Origin: Clostridium sp. UBA6640
GTDB taxonomy: Bacteria > Bacillota > Clostridia > Clostridiales > Clostridiaceae
Direction of reading: 5' to 3'
Assembly (NCBI RefSeq): GCF_002455975.1
Contig: NZ_DKLM01000079.1
Span: 1-5,470 of the forward strand
Length of the DNA stretch: 5,470 bases
Shown here: piece after piece, positions 1-5,395 of the stretch
Layout: the number at the start of each line of letters is the position of its first letter
Numbering within the stretch: the stretch's first letter is position 1
Translations under genes and position numbers: made by a program
The notes under the pieces: generated by a model
The model's database searches: none
What the model saw: the letters and a program-made list of their open reading frames with translations, nothing else
What the model was told of the DNA's origin: nothing

Positions 1-35
1 TTTCTCCATAGTATTAGTTAAGTTTATTAGTGTTA

Positions 36-125
36 TTCCGAGCTATACTGCACCTCAGGGGAACCCTAAATGGCTTCACTACTGTTCCCCAGAGGTGGAA
101 AAATTAGCAATTGCATTGCTGGTAA
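36..125. repeat. Left-edge copy of the palindromic repeat family (core hairpin plus module B)
   Basis: Positions 36-98 match 3790-3852 with only two differences in 63 bases. The core is an inverted repeat: 51-64 (CACCTCAGGGGAAC) pairs with 84-97 (GTTCCCCAGAGGTG), with one internal A-A mismatch and a 19-base loop. It is followed by module B, AGCAAT (106-111) and ATTGCT (115-120). Unlike the copy near 3800, the GGCGAACA palindrome is missing between the core and module B, so the modules can be lost separately. Bases 1-35 resemble 3760-3789 only weakly. No T-run follows the hairpin on the minus strand, so it is not a standard terminator for the HD gene. The copy overlaps the last codons of that gene. 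Confidence 0.85.
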
Positions 126-754
126 ACATTTGATTCAAATGTATTTTCTACAACTCCTGGTAATACGCTGTATAGTGATTTACCCATTTTTTCTTCAAAA
201 TATAATTTAGTTTCAAAGGTTGCCTTCCATTTATCAATGATATACTCATGCATTCCATGTCTTAATGCTACATCAACCATTCTCTTCTCCATTAAACAAT
301 ATCCACTTGGAAGTGCTAATGCATCGCATAATTGTATCAACTTATCATAATCATCATATTCTATAGTTTCAATATAATCTTTAACAAAATTATATTCTTC
401 ATCGCTACAATAATCCCATTTACCAAAGCTGCTTCTTATGTCATTACAATTAAATGAATGAGTTAAACAAATTCTTGCTACTTTATGATATCCTTTTTCC
501 ATGGCAAAATTATAACCAAGTAAAGTATGCTTCATGTGGGTGTTTCCATATCTATCTCCAATGTCATGTAACATGCCTAAAACTAATGCAACATCTGAAT
601 TTAAATCCTTGCAGTTTTTTGCTATTAATTCTGCTGCCTTTCCAGCATTAATTGAATGCTCTATCCAAGGACCTGGAAATAATCTTTTTCCATCCTCCAA
701 TAATGATCTTGCTTCCTCTATAGTTGGAACCCCTTCTTCTAAATAATTTTTCAT
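104..754 (-). CDS. HD-domain metal-dependent phosphohydrolase-like protein
   Basis: This 216-residue soluble protein has the HD-superfamily pattern: His33 (WIEHS), His63-Asp64 (MLHDIGD), His73/His76, His99 (LTHSF) and Asp144 (LCDAL). His33, His63, Asp64 and Asp144 are the expected metal ligands, and the extra histidines could support a second metal. The family hydrolyses phosphate esters, often of nucleotides, but the substrate cannot be read from this sequence. The N-terminal FPGPWIEHS stretch is typical of small stand-alone HD proteins. The start is supported by AAGGGGAT about seven bases upstream. The gene is transcribed alone: a hairpin-plus-T terminator separates it from the exporter operon and no gene follows in the window. 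Its final residues (YQQCNC) and TAA stop lie inside an intergenic repeat, so the native C-terminus has probably been replaced. The fold call is confident; the biological role is unknown. Confidence 0.88.
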   Translation of the reverse strand: MKNYLEEGVPTIEEARSLLEDGKRLFPGPWIEHSINAGKAAELIAKNCKDLNSDVALVLGMLHDIGDRYGNTHMKHTLLGYNFAMEKGYHKVARICLTHSFNCNDIRSSFGKWDYCSDEEYNFVKDYIETIEYDDYDKLIQLCDALALPSGYCLMEKRMVDVALRHGMHEYIIDKWKATFETKLYFEEKMGKSLYSVLPGVVENTFESNVYQQCNC

Positions 755-779
755 ATTTTATCCCCTTATTTGAAACTAT

Positions 780-810
780 TTTATAAGCACAGTTTGTCTA
801 TTTGTGTCTA
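780..810 (-). promoter_or_regulatory. Possible promoter of the HD gene with a 10-bp-period direct repeat
   Basis: On the minus strand, TATAAA (785-780) could be a -10 box. TAGACA (810-805) could be a -35 box, but the 19-bp spacing is long. The -35-like sequence is part of a direct repeat, ATAGACA at 811-805 and 801-795, with a period of one helical turn. Such a repeat could bind a regulator, or it may be chance in AT-rich DNA. The implied leader to the ATG at 754 is about 20 bases and would include the GGGGAT ribosome binding site. Confidence 0.3.
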
Positions 811-851
811 TATTCAATGCAAACTAAAAAACTCCTTTTTTACAAATATAT

Positions 852-876
852 AAAAAAATGGCGAACACTGTTCGCC
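852..876 (-). terminator. Rho-independent terminator built from palindrome A
   Basis: Read on the minus strand, the perfect 8+1+8 palindrome at 876-860 (GGCGAACAGTGTTCGCC) is followed directly by ATTTTTTT (859-852). A GC-rich stem followed by a U-run is the form of an intrinsic terminator. It lies about 120 bases beyond the stop of the last exporter gene and before the HD promoter, where a terminator is expected. The same palindrome occurs elsewhere in the window without a T-run, so this repeat copy appears to have been co-opted. The 17-base palindrome has almost no loop, so the actual RNA stem would have to open a few central pairs. Confidence 0.6.
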
Positions 877-985
877 GCTACAATGTCACTAGCAATCGTA
901 TTGCTAGTGAAAAATCCATTTAAAGAAATTATTTTGCTAAGAAATAATTTCAACCTCAACTGTGCATTGTGAATTGTGCATTGTG
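860..985. repeat. Repeat module A-B-C plus GTGCATTG tail
   Basis: Four elements lie in order. Palindrome A is GGCGAACAcTGTTCGCC (860-876). Palindrome B is CACTAGCAAT (887-896) with ATTGCTAGTG (900-909). Inverted repeat C is GAAATTATTT (925-934) with AAATAATTTC (942-951). The tail contains two copies of TGTGCATTGTG at 961-971 and 975-985. The same elements run in the same order and orientation at 5202-5329, at roughly 80% identity by eye. The module fills most of the gap between the exporter operon and the HD gene, and no coding sequence is apparent in it. Confidence 0.85.
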
Positions 986-998
986 CACTGTTTTAAAC

Positions 999-1781
999 TT
1001 ATGATCCTGTAGATTTATAGTGTCTAACTCCAAAACGCCAGAGTATATAACTTGGAATTATGAATAAGAAAGAAATTGTTGGAGATAACATATAAAAAAC
1101 TTTAGATCCTTGATATTTATCTATAAGAAATAAAAAAGGATAATAATTAACAAATGCAAGTGGGACAATAAAAGTAAAGAATTTTAATACCCATTCTTTA
1201 TATATATCTAATGGATATTGTGCAAGCTCTCTTCCACCATCGGTGAAAATATTCATAAATTCTAATCCTTCTAAAGTGAAAAAACATATTGATGCATATA
1301 TCATAAATAAACAAAAAAATAAACATACCCCGCCTGCAATCATTAAAGAAAGTGTTAATACTTTTCCTAAATTCCAAGAAATTCTGCAGGTAACTATGGC
1401 ATAAATGAAAATAACAAGCGCTTGTCCAAATCTCCCTACTTTTGTGAGTTCTATCTTAGATCCTATTATCTGCAATATTTCATTTTGAGGTCTTACCATA
1501 ATTCGGTCAAATTCGCCGTTGGATATCATTCCAGAAAATCTATCAAATCCCCTTCCAAAACATTCTGCCAGTGCAAAAGACATATATATTGTACTAAAGC
1601 ATAATAATACTTCATTAAAAGTATAATTTTTAATGCTCCCAAATCTATCAAAAAGAAAGTACATACTTAGAAATGAAAAAAGAGTTGTTAATACTTGTCC
1701 TATTGTAGTAAGTATAAATGAAGTTTTATATTGCATAGCTGAACGTAAATGAATAGAAAGATATTTAATATATAATTTCAT
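999..1781 (-). CDS. ABC-2 type exporter permease (DUF990/COG3694-like), second subunit
   Basis: This is a 260-residue integral membrane protein with about six hydrophobic helices, near residues 21-46, 57-72, 119-137, 141-170, 197-215 and 229-248, and no signal peptide. The early MKLYIKYLSIHLRSAMQYK segment and the loop GEFDRIMVRPQNEIL (89-103) correspond in position to MKVYLSFFKI and GNVSYELCRPLDIY in the upstream permease. The two are therefore diverged paralogues that probably form a heterodimeric channel. Systems with two such permeases and one ATPase are known as uncharacterised ABC-2 exporters; the substrate cannot be inferred. A strong AAGGAGG lies about 8 bases before the start and is embedded in the last codons of the upstream gene. 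The 3-bp gap implies translational coupling. It is the last gene of the operon; a repeat-derived terminator follows at 876-852. Confidence 0.9.
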   Translation of the reverse strand: MKLYIKYLSIHLRSAMQYKTSFILTTIGQVLTTLFSFLSMYFLFDRFGSIKNYTFNEVLLCFSTIYMSFALAECFGRGFDRFSGMISNGEFDRIMVRPQNEILQIIGSKIELTKVGRFGQALVIFIYAIVTCRISWNLGKVLTLSLMIAGGVCLFFCLFMIYASICFFTLEGLEFMNIFTDGGRELAQYPLDIYKEWVLKFFTFIVPLAFVNYYPFLFLIDKYQGSKVFYMLSPTISFLFIIPSYILWRFGVRHYKSTGS

Positions 1782-1784
1782 ACC

Positions 1785-2588
1785 TTAACCTCCTTGCACA
1801 ACTACACGTTTTAATGTTTTTAATAATAAGGCCTTACCAAATACAATAAGCACTATAGCCCAAATTATTTGTAATGTAATTGTCCTAAAGATATCATCTA
1901 AAGGAATATTTCCGCTATAAATTCTAAATGGTGTGTTTTGCATAGCTCCAAAAGGTGTAATATATATATATTTAGTCAACCAATCTGGTAAAAGCGGCAA
2001 AGGCACAAGTCCGCCAGAGAAAAAATCAGCAGTCATAACCAGCGCCATTCTCACTCCCATAGGAGAAATGGTGTAAAAAGTAAGTATATATACTAACATA
2101 CAATATGCTACAACTACAATGAATGCTAAAAACATAGAAAGAATAAAAAGGATGCCTGACATATATGAGCTGGGTAAAGTAAATCTATATGGTTCTGGTA
2201 AAAGAAATGCAATAATCAATATTGGACCACATCTTAAAACTGCTTTTGAAAGTCTTAATGAACAATTTTTAGCAAACCATAGATTATAAATATCCAGTGG
2301 TCTACATAATTCATAAGAAACATTTCCTGTTGCTATCAAATCAAAAATATCATTATCTAAAAACCATGTCATAAAAAGTGCTAAAAATGCTTGTTGAAGC
2401 CATATGTAGTTTGAAAGCTGTGAGAAATCCATAGGTGACATGGTAGGGTTACTATTATAAAAAGTTTGATATAACATTATATACATAAATCCCCAAGCAA
2501 ATTGAGTAACTATTCCTGCATATGCAGCTGCTCTATATTGAAGTCCGTTTATAAATCTAATTTTAAAAAATGATAAATATACCTTCAT
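1785..2588 (-). CDS. ABC-2 type exporter permease (DUF990/COG4587-like), first subunit
   Basis: This is a 267-residue polytopic membrane protein. Hydrophobic spans lie near residues 21-40, 63-78, 118-131, 143-172 (long, possibly two helices), 181-200 and 235-255. The cytoplasmic loop with the conserved Arg-Pro (ELCRPLDIYNLW, 93-104) is typical of the DUF990 branch of ABC-2 permeases and is shared with the next gene. The start codon overlaps the stop of the ATPase gene (ATGA, 4-bp overlap), and AAGGAG sits eight bases upstream inside the ATPase coding region. Its own last codons (CAA GGA GGT) form the ribosome binding site of the following permease. This tight coupling supports one three-protein complex. 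The family exports unidentified substrates; drug or lipid export is possible, but nothing here decides it. Confidence 0.9.
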   Translation of the reverse strand: MKVYLSFFKIRFINGLQYRAAAYAGIVTQFAWGFMYIMLYQTFYNSNPTMSPMDFSQLSNYIWLQQAFLALFMTWFLDNDIFDLIATGNVSYELCRPLDIYNLWFAKNCSLRLSKAVLRCGPILIIAFLLPEPYRFTLPSSYMSGILFILSMFLAFIVVVAYCMLVYILTFYTISPMGVRMALVMTADFFSGGLVPLPLLPDWLTKYIYITPFGAMQNTPFRIYSGNIPLDDIFRTITLQIIWAIVLIVFGKALLLKTLKRVVVQGG

Positions 2589-3559
2589 ATCTTATACTCC
2601 TTGTATAAACCAACTACTACATCATCTACTGTAGCTGAGTTAACACTAAAGTCATTTAATTCAACCTTTTCAGCTAAATAAGACATGGCAGATGAGATTG
2701 ATATGATCTCCGTATCAACTGATACAACTGCATGTCCAGAATATTTTTCTACAAAGGTTAATCCTTTTGCTAATTCATTTATATCACCATTATAATCTAA
2801 AGTTATTTTTCTATTTTGGTTAAACTTCTGCTTTAAATCCTCGAGTTCACCATCAAGTAGAACTTTTCCTTTGCCAATTAAAATTATTCGTTTAGTAAGG
2901 GCATCTATATCTTGTGTGTCATGGGTTGTAAGTATAATAGTAGTTTTATTTTCTCTATTAATAGTTTTTATAAAATCTCTTACTGCAATTTTGGATACTG
3001 CATCAAGGCCTATAGTAGGTTCATCTAAAAATAATATCTTAGGACTATGTAGTAATGAAGCTGCTATTTCACATCTCATACGCTGCCCAAGACTTAATTG
3101 CCTTGTGGGTACTTTAATAATATCTTCGATATCTAGCAAATCACTAATCATATTCATATTATTTTTAAAGCTTTTATCAGGAATTTTATATATATCCTTT
3201 AAAAGTTGAAAAGAATCCTCAACGGGAACATCCCACCAAAGTTGAGAACGCTGACCGAATACAACGCCTATGTCTCTTACATAATTTATCCTATCTTTCC
3301 ATGGAATTTTTCCATTTACATAACACTCTCCACTATCAGGATGAAGTATACCACTCATTATTTTAATGGTAGTACTTTTTCCAGCACCATTTGGTCCTAT
3401 ATACCCTACCATTTCCCCTTCATCTATAGTAAATGATATGTCTTCAAGTGCATTTACTACTTCATAATCTCGTTTAAAGAATGACTTAAAAGCACTGCCT
3501 ACCCCTCCTTTTCGTTTAGAAACCCGAAAGCTTTTGGATATTCCTTTCATCTCAATCAT
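2585..3559 (-). CDS. ABC transporter ATP-binding protein (COG4586-like exporter ATPase)
   Basis: This 324-residue cytoplasmic ATPase energises the two permeases encoded just downstream. All nucleotide-binding motifs are intact: Walker A GPNGAGKST (55-63), Q-loop Gln103 in VFGQRSQLWWD, signature LSLGQR (155-160, a variant of LSGGQ), Walker B ILFLDE (175-180), D-loop GLDAVSK and switch His213 (TTHD). The basic insertion after the first strand (KRKGGVGSAFKSFFKRDYE, residues 15-33) and the QRSQLWWD stretch are typical of the COG4586 group. About 85 residues follow the nucleotide-binding domain (after residue 240), forming a C-terminal domain of the kind often seen in exporter ATPases. The first ATG is preferred over Met4 because GGGGGGAT lies six bases before it. 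It is the first gene of the operon, with a promoter near 3640-3615. Confidence 0.95.
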   Translation of the reverse strand: MIEMKGISKSFRVSKRKGGVGSAFKSFFKRDYEVVNALEDISFTIDEGEMVGYIGPNGAGKSTTIKIMSGILHPDSGECYVNGKIPWKDRINYVRDIGVVFGQRSQLWWDVPVEDSFQLLKDIYKIPDKSFKNNMNMISDLLDIEDIIKVPTRQLSLGQRMRCEIAASLLHSPKILFLDEPTIGLDAVSKIAVRDFIKTINRENKTTIILTTHDTQDIDALTKRIILIGKGKVLLDGELEDLKQKFNQNRKITLDYNGDINELAKGLTFVEKYSGHAVVSVDTEIISISSAMSYLAEKVELNDFSVNSATVDDVVVGLYKEYKI

Positions 3560-3614
3560 TTTTATCCCCCCAATCCTTTAATTATGTTTTAGTAATCATT
3601 TATCGCGCTAATAT

Positions 3615-3642
3615 ATTTTACCATAATGAACCATAAATTCAA
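3615..3642 (-). promoter_or_regulatory. Promoter of the ABC exporter operon
   Basis: On the minus strand, TTGAAT (3642-3637) and TAAAAT (3620-3615) form -35 and -10 boxes with a 16-bp spacer. TGG directly precedes the -10, giving an extended -10 element typical of Gram-positive sigma-A promoters. Transcription would start near 3608, leaving a leader of about 50 bases that ends in the GGGGGGAT ribosome binding site. The repeat tail at 3664-3650 lies directly upstream. No riboswitch-like structure was recognised in the short leader. Confidence 0.5.
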
Positions 3643-3649
3643 TAATTTT

Positions 3650-3730
3650 ATTCAATTCACAATTATGGATATTTCTCAACTACCACTGAGAAATTTAGAA
3701 TTAATTCTGTAGCGGCGAACAGTGTTCGCC
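3650..3730 (-). repeat. Inverted, incomplete copy of the A-C-tail repeat module
   Basis: Read on the minus strand, palindrome A (3730-3714) is followed by an inverted repeat, ATTTCTCA (3694-3687) with TGAGAAAT (3678-3671) around an 8-base loop. Next comes an AATTGTGAATTGAAT tail (3664-3650). This is the same order as at 860-985 and 5202-5329 but in opposite orientation, without module B, and with a different sequence in the C stem. It occupies the part of the 399-bp gap at 3560-3958 next to the exporter promoter. Confidence 0.6.
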
Positions 3731-3903
3731 ACAAAACTAGCAATCTTATTGCTTATCTTCATAATAGTAGCGTAAGCTCCCTTATCTCGTTCCGAACTAT
3801 ACTGCACCTCAGGGGAACCCTAAAGGGCTTCACTACTGTTCCCCAGAGGTGGGAAGACTGGTGAATAGTGTTCGCCATATAACTGGCAATTGCATTACTA
3901 GTT
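3714..3903. repeat. Composite repeat: core hairpin flanked by direct A-B modules
   Basis: The left flank carries palindrome A (3714-3730) and module B (AGCAAT 3739-3744, ATTGCT 3748-3753). The right flank carries decayed copies in the same orientation: A at 3860-3876, with two changes from the left copy, and B at 3881-3903. The two flanks are offset by 146 bp. Between them lies a core of about 100 bp whose hairpin pairs 3805-3818 with 3838-3851, with one A-A mismatch. The 19-base loop contains a smaller CCCTAAAGGG inverted repeat. Positions 3748-3822 match 5396-5470 at 66 of 75 positions, and 3790-3852 matches 36-98 at 61 of 63. No open reading frame of note lies inside. Confidence 0.85.
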
Positions 3904-3913
3904 AAAAAAATTT

Positions 3914-3954
3914 AAAAACCCCTGCGGAATTATTTCCGTCAGGGGAATTTTTTT
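3914..3954 (-). terminator. Rho-independent terminator after the M50-like gene, possibly bidirectional
   Basis: CCCCTGCGGAA (3919-3929) pairs with TTCCG and CAGGGG (3934-3945) around a TTAT loop, with one bulged T at 3939. On the minus strand the stem is followed by TTTTT and then a second T-run (3918-3904). On the plus strand it is followed by AATTTTTTT (3946-3954), so it could stop transcription in both directions. It starts just past the stop codon of the M50-like gene at 3959 and is distinct in sequence from the repeat family beside it. Confidence 0.88.
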
Positions 3955-3958
3955 AAAA

Positions 3959-4564
3959 TTAGATTTTACTTGAAGGTCTTGTTAGAATTATGCGACTACA
4001 ACAGGCTGTTGTATAAAACACAGCAAAAAATATTAAATATCCAAACTGACCTTTAGGAATTATATAAGTTTGTAAAAAATATACTCCCATTATCAATAAT
4101 ATTAATCCTGGGATATAAATTATATAATTCTTAATACCTGTTACTTTTAATATAAACTTAACATCACTAATAGGCTTAATTGCACCAAATGTAATATAGC
4201 TTTCTAATTCAGCGAAGTTAGACATTATAAACAATAATAAGAATGTCATCATATATGGAGTTGGAGTTATAACCTTTACCAATATTAAAATGCTTACTAA
4301 TATAAACATTGATAAGTTCATTAGTAATCCACCAGAATGAATTAATATTTGTTTATATTTGTCTAACATTTCTAATTTGTTTTGATCAACTAATGGTGCC
4401 ATAGGCAATTTTACTACTGGCAGATACCCTATTGATATAGGACTTTTACAAACCCCAAATAGCCATCCAAAAAATGCATGAGAAAACTCATGAAAAAACA
4501 ATGTGATCCATACTGCTAAATAACGTATAGCTATATGAAGTATTCCCCCAAATAATATCTTCAT
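3959..4564 (-). CDS. Compact M50-like membrane zinc metallopeptidase
   Basis: This 201-residue multi-pass membrane protein carries the zinc protease motif HEFSH (25-29) inside its first hydrophobic segment: His25 and His29 as ligands, Glu26 as catalytic base. A GGLLMN stretch (78-83) resembles the conserved G-x-x-x-N helix of M50 site-2 proteases. Asp134 in KPISDVKF is a plausible third zinc ligand. Hydrophobic spans lie near 5-24, 79-99, 105-120, 145-165 and 173-190. It is much smaller than RseP/SpoIVFB-type relatives and has no PDZ or CBS domain. The family cuts substrates within or near the membrane; the target here is unknown. The start is supported by AGGGGGT eight bases upstream. It lies 65 bp after the acetyltransferase gene, possibly co-transcribed, and ends at a strong terminator. 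Confidence 0.72.
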   Translation of the reverse strand: MKILFGGILHIAIRYLAVWITLFFHEFSHAFFGWLFGVCKSPISIGYLPVVKLPMAPLVDQNKLEMLDKYKQILIHSGGLLMNLSMFILVSILILVKVITPTPYMMTFLLLFIMSNFAELESYITFGAIKPISDVKFILKVTGIKNYIIYIPGLILLIMGVYFLQTYIIPKGQFGYLIFFAVFYTTACCSRIILTRPSSKI

Positions 4565-4619
4565 ATATTTTACCCCCTATAAACATAAAATTTATTAAAT
4601 ACTAACTGCAGCTTAACCC

Positions 4620-4649
4620 ATTATATAAGCTAAATTATATATTTTTTCA
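4620..4649 (-). promoter_or_regulatory. Possible internal promoter for the M50-like gene
   Basis: On the minus strand, a perfect TATAAT (4625-4620) lies just beyond the acetyltransferase stop codon. An ATGAAA (4649-4644, four of six matches to TTGACA) lies 18 bp upstream within the end of that gene. The start would be near 4613, giving a leader of about 50 bases. In DNA this AT-rich a TATAAT can occur by chance, so read-through from the acetyltransferase gene is equally possible. Confidence 0.35.
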
Positions 4650-5103
4650 TTCTAATAAATTCAAAATTGTCGCCATTTGTATATTGAATATATTGATCTA
4701 CATATTTAAATCCTATTTTTTCATATAGTCTTATTGCCCGATGATTAAATGAAGCAACTGCTAACATTACGTAGTCCTTCTTATAATCAAATCTTTCTAC
4801 TGCAAAATCAATGCCTGAATTTACAAAACTAGCCCCTAGTCCTTTAGATGTTAATTCAGGTTTAAGTCCAAAGCCCATCCACATAATCTCATCTTCAAAA
4901 TAGTAGGAATAGAAACCAACTAACTTATTTTCTTCATTTAATACAGCAAACTCATTTCTGCCCCATCTATCTTCAGTGAGAAATTCCTCTAAATCTTCTT
5001 CATCGTCAGTCATATCATAAAATGAAAATATGCCATCATACTTCCAATTATATGCAATTTCATGAGCATATTTACTATTCATAGAAATAAATTTAAAACT
5101 CAT
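4630..5103 (-). CDS. GNAT-family N-acetyltransferase
   Basis: This 157-residue soluble enzyme has the usual size and order of a GNAT domain and would transfer an acetyl group from acetyl-CoA to an amine. Acetyl-CoA motif A runs through GFGLKPELTSKGLGASFV (77-94). The Gln/Arg-x-x-Gly-x-Gly loop appears as TSKGLG (85-90), with Thr in the usual Gln/Arg position. Motif B is NHRAIRLYEKIGFK (120-133), the classic Asn...Tyr-x-x-x-Gly-Phe helix of RimI-like enzymes. An acidic stretch (DDEEDLEEFLTED, 33-45) lies in the substrate-side region. The substrate cannot be predicted and the family is very diverse. GGGGGA about eight bases upstream fixes the start. It precedes the M50-like gene on the same strand. 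The upstream intergenic DNA is repeat-rich and no convincing promoter was seen. Confidence 0.92.
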   Translation of the reverse strand: MSFKFISMNSKYAHEIAYNWKYDGIFSFYDMTDDEEDLEEFLTEDRWGRNEFAVLNEENKLVGFYSYYFEDEIMWMGFGLKPELTSKGLGASFVNSGIDFAVERFDYKKDYVMLAVASFNHRAIRLYEKIGFKYVDQYIQYTNGDNFEFIRMKKYII

Positions 5104-5193
5104 AGTTATTCCCCCATATCATATATAGATAAATTATCTTAAGAACCAATATATGCATTAATATAGCTACATCTTTAAATATTTTAATTTACA

Positions 5194-5329
5194 ATTGTAG
5201 CGGCGAACACTGTTCGCCCCTACAATAACTAGCAATTACATTGCTAGTCAAAAATAAATTTCAGAAAATTATTTTACTAAAAAATAATTTCTCCTTAATT
5301 GTGCATTTTCAACTGTGAATTGTGCATTG
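5194..5329. repeat. Repeat module A-B-C plus tail, second direct copy
   Basis: Palindrome A is longest here: 16-base arms (5194-5209 and 5211-5226) around C5210 with one mismatched pair. Module B is perfect, ACTAGCAAT (5228-5236) and ATTGCTAGT (5240-5248). Module C is AATTATTTT and AAAATAATT around a short ACTAA loop (about 5268-5290). The tail carries GTGCATT (5301-5307) and CTGTGAATTGTGCATTG (5313-5329). The copy is collinear with 860-983. It makes up much of the 367-bp gene-free stretch 5104-5470; the rest holds core-repeat fragments, and 5353-5395 shows nothing recognisable. Confidence 0.85.
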
Positions 5330-5330
5330 A

Positions 5331-5352
5331 TGAAGCCCCTGGGGTGCAGTAT
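5331..5352 (-). repeat. Deleted, inverted fragment of the core hairpin
   Basis: Read on the minus strand, the fragment is ATACTGCACCCCAGGGG followed by CTTCA. It matches the start of the core (ATACTGCACCtCAGGGG) joined directly to the GGGCTTCA part of the hairpin loop, with about 10 internal bases lost. It lies about 100 bp from, and opposite to, the core copy at 5396-5470. Confidence 0.6.
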
Positions 5353-5395
5353 GATATAACACTACATCTGCACCATTAAACAATATTTTAATTAT

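Noticed and set aside
51..97. Core hairpin as a terminator of the HD gene
   Set aside because: The stem is strong, but no T-run follows on the minus strand, and the same hairpin occurs at 3805-3851, also without a T-run.
454..746. Overlapping plus-strand open frames of 65 and 70 codons
   Set aside because: They are antisense to the HD gene, overlap each other, and show no motif.
1422..1604. Plus-strand open frame of 60 codons
   Set aside because: It is antisense to a clear permease gene with no recognisable product.
2871..3436. Two plus-strand open frames (112 and 76 codons) opposite the ATPase gene
   Set aside because: They lie antisense to a gene with every ABC motif intact, encode no recognisable domain, and are typical shadow frames.
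3660..3910. Possible CRISPR array, because of several repeated palindromes
   Set aside because: Repeats are not regularly spaced, differ in type and orientation, have no unique equal-length spacers, and no cas gene is near.
5121..5149. TTGGTT with ATATAT at 17-bp spacing as a promoter for the acetyltransferase gene
   Set aside because: The predicted start (near 5114) would fall inside the ribosome binding site, and the boxes match poorly.
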